NCBI RefSeq assembly: GCF_008000755.1
Contig: NZ_CP041690.1
Span: 1,489,260-1,553,259 of the forward strand
Reading direction: 5' to 3'
From: Youhaiella tibetensis
GTDB taxonomy: Bacteria; Pseudomonadota; Alphaproteobacteria; Rhizobiales; Devosiaceae
DNA: 64,000 nt
Under the pieces are notes generated by a model that saw only the letters and a list, made by a program, of their open reading frames with translations, was not told the DNA's origin and searched no databases. Shown one piece after another: positions 55,801 to 64,000 of the stretch; the first letter of the stretch is position 1; each line of letters opens with the position of its first letter. Position numbers and translations under genes: made by a program.

Positions 55801-58800
55801 GAGAACGCCGGTTCGGGTTGGCAGAAGATCACCATCGTGGTCACCGCCGATGGTCCGAACGCAGTGCTTTCCTTCACCGGCACCGGTGCTGCCGACGAGT
55901 TCGGCGCCTATCTCGACAATGTCAGCCTCTCCCCCATCCAGACTGTGGACGAGAACGACATCTTCAACGTCCTCTCGACCGGCTCGAGCCCGTTCGATGA
56001 CGCAGACGGCTCCGTCTCCGCGTTTAACCTGCTGGGCCTGGGCTTTGCCGCCAAGGTGACTGGATCGCTAGCAGCTTCGGTGAGCTTTGGCGCGGATGGC
56101 CCGGCGGCCAGCAATGCCTTTGCCCTCACCGGCGATGCGGCCTCGACCCTGACCGCCCTCGGTCTCACCTCCAAGGGCGGAGCCATCGTCTTCACCCAGG
56201 TCGGCAACGTCGTTTACGGCTATGTCGATAACGGCAACGGCCATGCCGACATCTTCGACCGTCCGGTCATGGCGCTTGCGCTCAACACCGCGACGGGCGA
56301 TTACGAGTTCCGCCTGTTCGACCAGGTCGACCACGTCGCCGACGCGGTCAATGCCGAGAACACCGGTCTCCAGCACGATGGCGAAGGCGTGCTCAACGCC
56401 ATCGATTTCGGCTCGATCATCAAGGCGACCGACAGCGACGGCGACAGCATCGTGCTCGACGGCCAGTTGCTGATCTCGATCAAGGACGACGTGCCTTCGC
56501 TGGCCGTCACCCTGGACAACACCGTGCGGATCGACGAGACGTCCGGCAAGCAGAATAGCGACGTCACCGACGTTGCCGCCGCTGCCGCAATCAAGCAGTT
56601 CTTCGTGGATCATGGCGTGGTGGGGGCCACCGACGTGTCGCTGGGCGCGCCGATCTTCGCGCGCAACGACGTGGTGGACTTCAGCACCGCACCGGGCGCC
56701 GACGAGCCGGTCACCGTGACCATGGCGCTCGCGGTCACCGATCCCAACTCCGGGCTCTATACCACCGACGGCAAGGCGATCACGCTCTCGCTCAACGCCC
56801 AGGGCGTCGTGGTGGGCACGTTCGACGGCGGCAAGGTCGCCTTCGCGCTCTCGATCGACAACCAGGGCCAGGTGACCATCGCCCAGTACGTCTCGCTCAG
56901 GCATGGCGACATCGGCTCGGCTGATGACTCCATCGACCTGACGGGCAAGGTCTCGGCTGTCGTCTCGGCCACCGACTATGACGGCGACACCGTCACCAAG
57001 ACTGTCGCCATCGGCGACCACATCGCCTTCGACGACGACGGCCCGACCCTCGTCGCCGGTTCGGTCGAAGTGCGCTCGATCTACGAGAACGACATCAATA
57101 CCCACTGGTCGCACGGCACGAGCCCGAGCGACGGCAATGGCGAAGGCGGGCCCGGCAACGGCTCGTACACCGATAGCTGGAGCGGCGCCGCCTACATCAC
57201 CGGCTCCCTGGCGAACCTGGTGAACTTCGGCGCCGATGGCGCGGCCAACACCGCCTTCAGCTTCACGACCAACTGGCAGTCCTACCTGACCAGCCTCCAC
57301 CTGTTCTCCAAGGAGACGGCGCTGCCCGAAAACGGGCAGGAGCTGGTCTATACCCGCTCGGGCAATGTCATCACCGCCTGGGAGCCGGATACCGACGGTT
57401 GGCAGGACACCTCCAACCCGGTGTTCCGCCTGACCATCAATGCCGATGGAACCTACAAGTTCGAGCTCTTCGATGAGCTGATCCACAAGGCCGGCAACGG
57501 CGAAAACACCGAGCTGCGCTCGGGCAACAACGGCGCCACCATCGACGGCATCGACTTCGGCAAGATCATCCAGGCGACCGATGGGGATGGGGACACCGTC
57601 ACGCTCGACGGCAAGTTCGTCATCAAGGTCGTGGACGACGTTCCGGTCGCGGACATCGACCTGGGCCGCGCCTCGGTCGTTCACGACGAGTCCTATGGCT
57701 CCCAGTACGATGCCGACGACACCACCTCCAATGCCGTCAAGGCCCTGTTCGCCGGCGTCGCCAATGCCGGCCAGGCGCTCGGCTATGCCCGCAGTGACGG
57801 CGCCGTCGTCTACAACGACTCCGCCATCGGCGCCGACAGCCCCGCCCTGAGCCAGCAGTTCTCCCTGGCGATCGTCGACGCCGTCTCCGGCCTCAAGCTC
57901 ACCGATGGCAGCTCGATCACCCTCGTGCAGGAAGGCAACCTCATCGTCGGCCGCGTCGATACCGGCGCGGACGCGGGCAAGGCCGCCTTCGCCATCTCTA
58001 TCGACCAGTCGGGCTATGTCAGCATCGCCCAGTATCTCTCGCTCGAGCACGACAACACGCACTCGAGCAACGAAACCATCAACCTCGCTGGCAAGATCAA
58101 CGCAGTCCTGACGGTCACCGATAGCGATGGCGACACAGTCTCGGACTCGATCGGCATCGGCAGCAAGATCGGCTTCCGCGACGATGGTCCGAGCGTGGAG
58201 GCACGTGCCTACGGGGAATCCCAGGTTACGCTGACCACGCACGATGCCGCCACGCCCGGCACCGGCAGCGAAACGGTCACCGCCAACTTCGCCAGCCTCT
58301 TCAGTGCCCAGATCAACTACGGCGCCGACGGCGCCGGCGGTTCACCAACCTGGACCTATGCCCTCCAGCTCGCCAGCTACAACGGCGTCGACTCGGGGCT
58401 GGGGAGCAATGGCAGCGACATCCGCCTGTTCCTCGTCAACGGCGTCATCTACGGCTCGACCACCAGCAACATCAATCATGCGCAATCCCAGGCCGTCTTC
58501 AAGATCGAGGTCGATGCCACCGGTACCGTGACGCTCACGCAGTATCGCGAGATCGATCACTCCTACAATCACGACACCGCTTCGCCCTATGACGATCAAC
58601 TGGCCAGCCTCGCCAACGGGTTCGTCAAGCTCGTGGGGACCGTCACGGTTACCGACGGCGATGGCGACACCGATACCAGCAGCGCCACGATCGACCTTGG
58701 CGGCAACATCCGCTTTGCGGACGATGGCCCGTCCGTAGTCGCCGCGGTTGCCGGCGATGGCAACGCCATCCTGACCACCTACGATCACGACACTGTCGGC

Positions 58801-61800
58801 TATTCGAGCGATGTTGCCTCGTTCAATTTCGGCAACCTGTTCTCGGTGTCGTCCTCTTCGTTCGGCCCCGATGGCCCGGGCAATACGTCCTGGTCCTACG
58901 GCCTTTCGATCACCGGTACGCCGGTCAACGGCCGCGTCGACTCCGGTCTCAACAGCGATGGCAACAATATCTACCTCTACAATATCCAGGGGGTGATCTA
59001 CGGCTCGACCTCGACGTCCGGACAGTCGAGCAGCGTCATCAGCAACGCCGTGTTCAAGATCGTCGTCTCGAGCAATGGCACGGTAACGCTGACCCAGTAT
59101 GAGGCGATCGACCACGCCAACAACAGCGACACATCTGCGCCCTACGACGATCAGTTCGCCAATCTCGCCAATGGCCTGATCAAGCTGACCGGCACTGTGA
59201 CCATCACCGATGGCGATGGCGACTCTGCCTCCTCGAGCGCTTCGATCGATCTGGGCGGCAATGTCCGGTTCGCCGACGATGGCCCGTCCGTTTCCCTCAA
59301 GGTATCCAGCGACAGCAATGTCGTGCTCAAGACCTACGACGCCGACACGATCGGCGCCGCAAGCGACACGGACACTGCCAACTTCGGAAACCTGTTCTCG
59401 ATCCAGTCCCCGTCCTACGGTGCGGACGGGCAGGGCGCCACCACGTGGAGCTACGGCTTCAACCTTCTGGGTGGCGACGGCACCGACTCCGGCCAGAAGA
59501 GCAATGGCGACACCATCAGGCTCTACCTGATCGACGGGCAGGTCGTCGGCTCGACTGCCGGCTCGCTCGGCGCGGTTTCCACGGCCAATACCATCTTCGC
59601 GCTCCAGGTCAGCGGCTCGGGCGTCGTCAAGCTGATCCAGTATGCCGAGATCGACCACTCCGGCGGCAGCTCCTCGAACTACGCCAGCCAGTACGCGAGC
59701 CTCGCCAACAACCTGGTCCAGCTCGTCGGCACCGTCACCATCACCGATAGCGACGGCGACAAGGCCAGCGCCAGCAAGTCCATCGACCTGGGCGGCAATG
59801 TCCGCTTCTACGACGATGGCCCGGCCGTTTCCGTCTCGGCCACCGACAACAACAGCGTGGTCCTGACCACTCAGGACGCCGATACCATCGGCGCAGCCAG
59901 CGACACCGCGGTTTCCACCGCCAACTTCGGCAACGTCTTCCAGGCCAACACCAATTACGGCGCCGACGGCGCCGGTCACGTGGCGTGGAATTTCGGTCTG
60001 GGTATCTCCAGCCAGGGCCTGCAGTCCAATCTCGTCGCCAATGGCCTGACCATCCGCCTCTACTCCGACAACGGCGTTGTCTACGGCTCGACCGCCACCA
60101 GCGCCGGTGCACGCAATGACGCCAACACCATCTTCAAGGTCGAAGTCGATGCCACCGGCAAGGTGACGCTGACCCAGCTCTCCCAGATCCAACACCCGGT
60201 GGGCAGCGACCTGGTCACGCTGGCCGGCAATCTCATCACGCTGACCGGCTCCGCCACGGTGACCGACGGCGACGGCGATACTGCGACACACTCGAAGTCC
60301 ATCGACCTGGGCGGCAACATTGCCTTCGCCGATGACGGTCCGACCGCCAGCAGCTACGCCGGCGAAACCTTCGCCGAGAACAGCGGCGCCCACGACCTGG
60401 GCTCTGCTAACTCCCTGCTTGCGATCGATGCAGGCGCTGATGGCCTCAAGTCGGTGACCTTCGGCGTCGGCAGCCAGGGCGGCTCGCTCTCCATCGATGG
60501 GAATGGCCACCTGGTCTATACCCCGCCCGCGAGCGTCTCGAGCACCACGACGGTCACCGAGACCTTCAGCTACACCGTCGAGGACGGTGACGGCGACAAG
60601 GTCGTCAAGCAGATCACCTTCGGCGTCAGCGACAGCGGCGTCACCATGGGTGCTGCGCCCACGGCCCTCGTGGTCGATGAGGACGACATCGCCGGCGCCA
60701 ACGGCAATTCGGGCGGCCCCGGCGACCTCGCACAGACGACGACCGGTCATCTCGCCTATACGCTGGGCGGCGACGCCCTGCAGTCGGTGGCCCTCTCCGT
60801 CGCTTCGACGGGCCTGACGACCATTGCCGGGCACAATGTGTCGACGTCCTGGGACGCCGCGACCAAGACCCTCACCGGTTACGGCGCCGACGCCTCCGAC
60901 GTGGTCTTCACCATCAAGCTGAGCAACGTCACCAACACCGGCGCTGACTACACGATCGAGCTGCTGCAGCCCGTGGTCCATCCGGACCATACCAATTCGG
61001 ACCCGAACGCCCCGGTCAACTTCGAGGACAATCTCTCGTTTGACGTGCTGGCGACCGTGACCGATGCCGATGGCAGCACCGGCACCGCCACCATTGCGGT
61101 GACGATCAACGACGACGCCGTCTACATGAGCGACTATGGCGTCCACCCGACCTTCGACGAAGGCAGCGGCGCTCACGACCTTGGCGTCGCCCAGACTCTG
61201 CTCGAATTCAGCGCGGGTGCGGATGGCCAGGCCAGCCTGGTCTTCCATGCCGGCGACAAGGGCGGCACGCTCTCGATCGACCAGAACGGTCACCTGATCT
61301 ACATGGCGCCCGCCAACATTGCCGGTACCGGGACGGTCGTCGAGACGATCGCCTACACCCTGACCGACAAGGACGGCGACAGCGTCACCCGTTATGCCAC
61401 CATCAACGTCGCCAATACCGGCGTCACGATGGGCGCCGCCCCGGCGGACCTCGTCATCGACGAGGATGACATCAACGCCACCGGCAATGCCGGCGGCGCG
61501 GGAGACGTGTCGGCGACCACCACCACCGGCCATCTCGCCTATACCCTGGGCGTCGATCCGCTGCAGTCGGTCGTGCTCTCGGTTGCAACCACCGGCCTCG
61601 TCAAGCTGGACGGCGTCACCGCCATCCAGACTACCTGGGACGACACCACCAAGACGCTCATCGGCTACGGCATCAACCCGAGCGATGTGGTCTTCAAGAT
61701 CGCGCTCTCCTCGATCGGGACGACCGGTGCCGACTATACGATCACCCTGTTCCAGCCGGTCAGCCACCCCGGCCATGATGCCGACGGCGCCAATGACGGT

Positions 61801-64000
61801 CCTGAGACGGCCTATGAGGACAATGTCTCGTTCAACGTCCTCGCCACGGTGACCGACATTGGCGGGTCGTCCGGCACGGCCGGCTTTACCGTCACCATCA
61901 ATGACGACAGCCCGACGGCCGTGAACGACACCGATAGCGTCGCTGCCGGCTCGTTCGCCGCGGCAACGGGCAACGTCATCACCGACTCCGAGGGTGACGG
62001 TGGCAAGGATGCCACGGGTGCCGACGGCGCCATGGTCAGCCAGGTGTACAGCGCACATTCGGGCACCACCGAGGTCAACTCAGCCTCCACGGTCGTTGTC
62101 GGCGAGTATGGTGTCCTGACCATTTCGTTCGACGGCGCCTACAGCTACGCCCGCAATGCCGGCACCCCCGGCGGCGTCTCGGACGTCTTCACCTACACGC
62201 TCAAGGATGGCGACAGCGACACGGCCACGGCCACGCTGACCATCGACATCGGCAATGCCACGCCGACCTTCACCGTTCCGGCGGCGGGCGGCGAGACGAC
62301 CTCCGTCTACGAAGCCGGCCTTCCGGCACGTGGTCTTGAGCCGGAAGGTACGGGCGAAGCGATCCAGCCCGGCGCCAACGGCGATACCCGCGAAAGCGTC
62401 AGCGGCACGATCGCTTTCTCCTCGCCCGATGGTCTCACGCAGGTCAGCCTCAACGGGGTGGCCCTGACCACCTCCCTGACGGTGATCTCGGACACTATCC
62501 AGGGCACGCTGAGCGCGATGTACAGCTACGGCGCAAATGGGGAAGGGCAGATCAGCTACGTGTACACCCTCAAGGACAACACTTCGGGTGAGGGCACCAG
62601 CGTCAGCTTCGCCGTCGCAGTCGAGGACGCCGACGGGGACACCTCTGCCGCCGGCAACCTGGTGATCAATATCGTCGACGATGCCCCGCAGGCGTTCTCC
62701 GACGTGGCTATGTCGGTCCTCGAGACCGCCGGCGCCACCAACGGCACCAACCTGCTCGCCAACGATCACCAGGGCGCGGACGGCGCCACGGTGACGGCGG
62801 TGGACTTCGGCCTGGGCCTCGGCTTCCAGGCGATCAGTGCCAGCGGGACGACCACGTTCACCAATGCCAACGGCACCTACACCTTCAAGGCCGACGGCGC
62901 CTGGACGTTCGATCCGGTCATCAACGCCAGCAACTCGGACACCACGGGCAGCTTCACCTATCGCATCACCGATGGTGACGGCGACGAGGCGACCGCCAGC
63001 CAGGTCGTCAACATCCAGAACGCCAACTCGCTGCCGACAGCAGGTACGACCTCGGCGACCCTGGATGACGACGGGCTTGCCAACGGCAATCCGGGCGGTA
63101 CCAACGATCTGACCGGCGGTTCCCCGGAATCCGTCGCGACCGGCACCCTGCCGCACGACTACAATGTCGACGGCAAGGCAGCGGCCGACCCGATCAGCTT
63201 CTCGACCATGAATGGCACGAGCGGAATGGTCGGCACCGAGCAGGTGACCTATTCGTGGGATGCCGCCACCAATACGCTTACGGCGGCTTCGGGTGCCCGT
63301 GGCAGCATCTTCACGGTCAAGGTCGACGGTGGCGTGGACAACGGGAACGGCAACTACACCGTGACCCTTCTCAAGCCCGTTCTCCACGAGCCCGGCCAGG
63401 ACGAGAACAATGCCCAGGTGTCCCTGACCTACACCGTCAAGGACAGCAACAACGACACGACCAACGGCACGTTCAACCTCACCTTCAACGACGATACCCC
63501 GGTTGCACACGGCGAGACCGCCGAAGCGACCGCCGGTGCGGTCCAGAAGGTCGACGCGGTCTTCATCGTGGACGTCTCGGGCAGCATGAACGACGACTAC
63601 ATCAACGTTCCGGGCACGGACCTGAGCAACGACCGTATCGGGCTTGCCCGCTACTCGATGCTTCAGCTCATCAACAACAGCGCCCAGCTCGAGAACATCC
63701 TGATCATCCGCTTCGACGGCGCCGGCCGTACCGGCGTCTGGATGAACAAGGCCGATGCCATCGCCTTCATCAACAATGACAGCAACTGGAACCTCGGCAA
63801 CAACGGCACCAACTACGATGCCGCCCTGTCGACGACCATGAACGCCTTCGACGGTACGCGTCCTTCGGCCGTGTCCCCCGAAACCGCGGTCTATTTCCTC
63901 TCGGACGGCGAACCGTCCTCGGGCGGCGGCATCACCAACGACGGCAGCGGTTCGAACGTCTCGATCAACGAGTGGGAGACCTTCGTCTCCGACCCGGCCA
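52804..64000 (+). CDS. Giant LapA-like type I secreted adhesin with vWA domain (3' end missing)
   Basis: The frame is open for 3732 codons to the window edge. There is no signal peptide. About residues 62-150 resemble the N-terminal retention region of LapA-type adhesins (NIARLPEGADISQ, VQPDGTVIVIPNGAVQG). Two galactose-binding-like (DUF642-type) modules follow near 355-515 (TIVNGDFTAPG) and 880-1050 (LIVNGSFELG). The bulk is made of T1SS-143/DUF5801 and VCBS-like repeats, each ending in DDGP or DDxP. A von Willebrand A domain starts near residue 3580 with the metal site Asp3590-x-Ser-x-Ser (VDVSGSM). Only one cysteine (Cys285) was noticed. The missing end should hold RTX repeats and a secretion signal. 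It is probably a surface or biofilm adhesin. Confidence 0.9.
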   Translation, partial: MAINNEFDRSANREVVSDRATSDDVSSVSAGAGAQVLPGVTQDVAPSPEVVLVAQASVPAMDAAPEQVVVEMAEGNIARLPEGADISQPRQNGANLEFVQPDGTVIVIPNGAVQGLTLFIGAVEIPPQTVAQLFAANGIEAAAGPEGGAEGSHGNFGWQDPGGIGDGLGYGDLLPPTELFRGLPDFEQLLGVNSRPMFGGLQLVLGGVSDEGLAFGNLDEAGSDDTTNSATLEGQLAVNDPDGDPLQFVLGIPAIALKSGGVDIVWDASGENVLIGRAGGVEIICITITEGRTADGGGHYLVELKGPIDHPIANVEDQVTLNIPITVSDGQGGSDTSTLVLTIEDDSPILTDAPVATIVNGDFTAPGDFTQQHDWGGADNDGVTGWIVEGPQVERVNDGYLGMHTSNGAPMIDMAASPGNITLSQEVSGLVNGQTYAIQFEAGAPVPDSAVLEVYWGGELIGTINPSNAMTSYNYVVTATGNAALDKLTFKEVGNSSSDPVGNGIPGTHGLHGTYLANVGIVAAAIVDEDGLAGGNAGGVGDVEGAATQATGILGIKWGADNGDLPDVEGVQDSFGRAVYFTDASVAYSGASALTSLGENIEFRLENNGTRLVGYVAGHGEGEEAGAERVVFTVSLSDDGSGSFVFTLLGQLDHAAGGDENDITLTFDFTARDFDGDTVGGKFAVAVDDDSPVQLTGEEAPHVSATVLEDGISASMGDAGDKLEGNRENGETTSSDEASGLAGSLTSLIKVGADGPATFSVNFDLSGLPHLYSHGQPVTYSVLGNVLTATGVTGTVFTLSVNSDGSWSFDLDGQLDHVAGSGENFALRSGEGSVSAIDFSSIITVTDFDGDKLVGLSPNSFTIAVQDDVPVATGASLVANNLIVNGSFELGAPPVNGEGWAITGAVPGWTNAQGGALFEIQQGNIGGQNPQDGNYKVELDGDRDGGLENTNATVQQTISGTEAGQTYVLTFWYSPRPGSEGSSGMEVRFGGNLVHEITSENAGSGWQKITIVVTADGPNAVLSFTGTGAADEFGAYLDNVSLSPIQTVDENDIFNVLSTGSSPFDDADGSVSAFNLLGLGFAAKVTGSLAASVSFGADGPAASNAFALTGDAASTLTALGLTSKGGAIVFTQVGNVVYGYVDNGNGHADIFDRPVMALALNTATGDYEFRLFDQVDHVADAVNAENTGLQHDGEGVLNAIDFGSIIKATDSDGDSIVLDGQLLISIKDDVPSLAVTLDNTVRIDETSGKQNSDVTDVAAAAAIKQFFVDHGVVGATDVSLGAPIFARNDVVDFSTAPGADEPVTVTMALAVTDPNSGLYTTDGKAITLSLNAQGVVVGTFDGGKVAFALSIDNQGQVTIAQYVSLRHGDIGSADDSIDLTGKVSAVVSATDYDGDTVTKTVAIGDHIAFDDDGPTLVAGSVEVRSIYENDINTHWSHGTSPSDGNGEGGPGNGSYTDSWSGAAYITGSLANLVNFGADGAANTAFSFTTNWQSYLTSLHLFSKETALPENGQELVYTRSGNVITAWEPDTDGWQDTSNPVFRLTINADGTYKFELFDELIHKAGNGENTELRSGNNGATIDGIDFGKIIQATDGDGDTVTLDGKFVIKVVDDVPVADIDLGRASVVHDESYGSQYDADDTTSNAVKALFAGVANAGQALGYARSDGAVVYNDSAIGADSPALSQQFSLAIVDAVSGLKLTDGSSITLVQEGNLIVGRVDTGADAGKAAFAISIDQSGYVSIAQYLSLEHDNTHSSNETINLAGKINAVLTVTDSDGDTVSDSIGIGSKIGFRDDGPSVEARAYGESQVTLTTHDAATPGTGSETVTANFASLFSAQINYGADGAGGSPTWTYALQLASYNGVDSGLGSNGSDIRLFLVNGVIYGSTTSNINHAQSQAVFKIEVDATGTVTLTQYREIDHSYNHDTASPYDDQLASLANGFVKLVGTVTVTDGDGDTDTSSATIDLGGNIRFADDGPSVVAAVAGDGNAILTTYDHDTVGYSSDVASFNFGNLFSVSSSSFGPDGPGNTSWSYGLSITGTPVNGRVDSGLNSDGNNIYLYNIQGVIYGSTSTSGQSSSVISNAVFKIVVSSNGTVTLTQYEAIDHANNSDTSAPYDDQFANLANGLIKLTGTVTITDGDGDSASSSASIDLGGNVRFADDGPSVSLKVSSDSNVVLKTYDADTIGAASDTDTANFGNLFSIQSPSYGADGQGATTWSYGFNLLGGDGTDSGQKSNGDTIRLYLIDGQVVGSTAGSLGAVSTANTIFALQVSGSGVVKLIQYAEIDHSGGSSSNYASQYASLANNLVQLVGTVTITDSDGDKASASKSIDLGGNVRFYDDGPAVSVSATDNNSVVLTTQDADTIGAASDTAVSTANFGNVFQANTNYGADGAGHVAWNFGLGISSQGLQSNLVANGLTIRLYSDNGVVYGSTATSAGARNDANTIFKVEVDATGKVTLTQLSQIQHPVGSDLVTLAGNLITLTGSATVTDGDGDTATHSKSIDLGGNIAFADDGPTASSYAGETFAENSGAHDLGSANSLLAIDAGADGLKSVTFGVGSQGGSLSIDGNGHLVYTPPASVSSTTTVTETFSYTVEDGDGDKVVKQITFGVSDSGVTMGAAPTALVVDEDDIAGANGNSGGPGDLAQTTTGHLAYTLGGDALQSVALSVASTGLTTIAGHNVSTSWDAATKTLTGYGADASDVVFTIKLSNVTNTGADYTIELLQPVVHPDHTNSDPNAPVNFEDNLSFDVLATVTDADGSTGTATIAVTINDDAVYMSDYGVHPTFDEGSGAHDLGVAQTLLEFSAGADGQASLVFHAGDKGGTLSIDQNGHLIYMAPANIAGTGTVVETIAYTLTDKDGDSVTRYATINVANTGVTMGAAPADLVIDEDDINATGNAGGAGDVSATTTTGHLAYTLGVDPLQSVVLSVATTGLVKLDGVTAIQTTWDDTTKTLIGYGINPSDVVFKIALSSIGTTGADYTITLFQPVSHPGHDADGANDGPETAYEDNVSFNVLATVTDIGGSSGTAGFTVTINDDSPTAVNDTDSVAAGSFAAATGNVITDSEGDGGKDATGADGAMVSQVYSAHSGTTEVNSASTVVVGEYGVLTISFDGAYSYARNAGTPGGVSDVFTYTLKDGDSDTATATLTIDIGNATPTFTVPAAGGETTSVYEAGLPARGLEPEGTGEAIQPGANGDTRESVSGTIAFSSPDGLTQVSLNGVALTTSLTVISDTIQGTLSAMYSYGANGEGQISYVYTLKDNTSGEGTSVSFAVAVEDADGDTSAAGNLVINIVDDAPQAFSDVAMSVLETAGATNGTNLLANDHQGADGATVTAVDFGLGLGFQAISASGTTTFTNANGTYTFKADGAWTFDPVINASNSDTTGSFTYRITDGDGDEATASQVVNIQNANSLPTAGTTSATLDDDGLANGNPGGTNDLTGGSPESVATGTLPHDYNVDGKAAADPISFSTMNGTSGMVGTEQVTYSWDAATNTLTAASGARGSIFTVKVDGGVDNGNGNYTVTLLKPVLHEPGQDENNAQVSLTYTVKDSNNDTTNGTFNLTFNDDTPVAHGETAEATAGAVQKVDAVFIVDVSGSMNDDYINVPGTDLSNDRIGLARYSMLQLINNSAQLENILIIRFDGAGRTGVWMNKADAIAFINNDSNWNLGNNGTNYDAALSTTMNAFDGTRPSAVSPETAVYFLSDGEPSSGGGITNDGSGSNVSINEWETFVSDPA
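58180..60345 (+). repeat. Four tandem repeats of about 540 bases inside the adhesin gene
   Basis: Units run roughly 58180-58720, 58720-59277, 59277-59814 and 59814-60340. Each encodes about 180 residues with FGNLFS, GADG, IYGST, LTQY and the closing SIDLGGNxRFADDGPS. Differences between units show they are old but still alignable, and unit number may vary between strains. Confidence 0.75.
60372..61920 (+). repeat. Two tandem repeats of about 780 bases inside the adhesin gene
   Basis: The units begin ENSGAHDLGSA (60372) and DEGSGAHDLGVA (61155). Both contain NTGVTMGAAPxxLVxDEDDI (or SGVTMG), TTGHLAYTLG, the conserved TNTGADYTIELLQPVxHP region and FNVLATVTD, and each ends in TINDD. They are internal duplications of a VCBS-like double module. 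Confidence 0.75.

Noticed and set aside
58342-62058. Open frame of 1238 codons on the minus strand inside the adhesin gene
   Set aside because: It is the complement of a repetitive, GC-rich gene with strong codon bias; the predicted protein is a low-complexity Gly/Ala/Val/Asp/Arg mix with no domain. The plus frame has clear repeats and a vWA domain. The minus frames at 54091-55788 and 56068-58242 fail for the same reason.
1-64000. CRISPR arrays, rRNA, tRNA and insertion sequences
   Set aside because: No regularly spaced short repeats, no cloverleaf-like genes in the intergenic gaps and no transposase or integrase motifs were seen. The only long repeats are coding repeats in the adhesin.

Overview
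The window looks like a chromosomal segment of a high-GC alphaproteobacterium, most likely in the Hyphomicrobiales (Rhizobiales). The evidence is the group-2 style Mrp antiporter operon with fused A and B subunits, an IRO-type iron box (TGA-N9-TCA) in front of hugZ, a LivM-LivG fusion protein, and an intergenic GC-rich palindromic element of a kind I associate with Devosia-like genomes. The genus is a guess. I found no rRNA, tRNA, CRISPR array, insertion sequence or phage gene.

Layout. 1-481: 3' part of a carboxylesterase-like hydrolase. 654-6683: Na+(K+)/H+ antiporter operon mnhA/B-C-D-E-F-G, then a DedA membrane protein. 7452-9445: an SDR / MoaF-like / SnoaL-like trio. 9654-18342 (minus strand): an AraC regulator, a complete Liv-type ABC importer, a GMC oxidoreductase and an aldehyde dehydrogenase, with a second AraC regulator at 18453-19403. 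19472-23872 (minus): an overlapping operon of two SDRs, a class III aminotransferase and an aldehyde dehydrogenase. It diverges from 24072-28134 (plus): an IclR regulator, a Tm-1-like/UPF0261 protein, a HAD hydrolase and a second class III aminotransferase. 28193-33509: an iron section with hugZ, dps, an Fbp-type ferric iron importer and a 37-residue membrane peptide. 33584-40803 (minus): amidohydrolase, CobW-type metallochaperone and a second Liv-type importer. 40971-43528: a secreted protein of unknown function and an SLC13 permease. 43539-51927 (minus): homoprotocatechuate meta-cleavage operon hpaF-E-D, an aromatic amino acid decarboxylase, a succinate-semialdehyde dehydrogenase, an FAH-family gene, hpaH and hpaI, with divergent hpaR. 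52804 to the end: the first 3732 codons of a giant type I secreted adhesin.

How the parts fit. Most of 7.4-52.5 kb is catabolic: two importers, four aldehyde dehydrogenases, three SDRs, two aminotransferases and three kinds of regulator. The hpa operon contains a DOPA/aromatic amino acid decarboxylase, and no 4-hydroxyphenylacetate hydroxylase is visible. This suggests feeding from L-DOPA, dopamine or similar aromatic amines rather than from 4-hydroxyphenylacetate. The MoaF-like protein and the second AraC regulator (FeaR/MoaR-like architecture) point the same way, more weakly.

A conserved promoter block, made of a GGTTC-N7-GAACC palindrome and a 19-base motif, occurs at both the IclR divergent promoter and the amidohydrolase promoter. 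The 19-base motif also occurs in the hpaF/hpaR divergent region. These loci may therefore be co-regulated and form one larger degradation programme whose substrate I cannot name from sequence. Each of the three substrate-binding protein genes is followed by a perfect hairpin placed before its permease gene.
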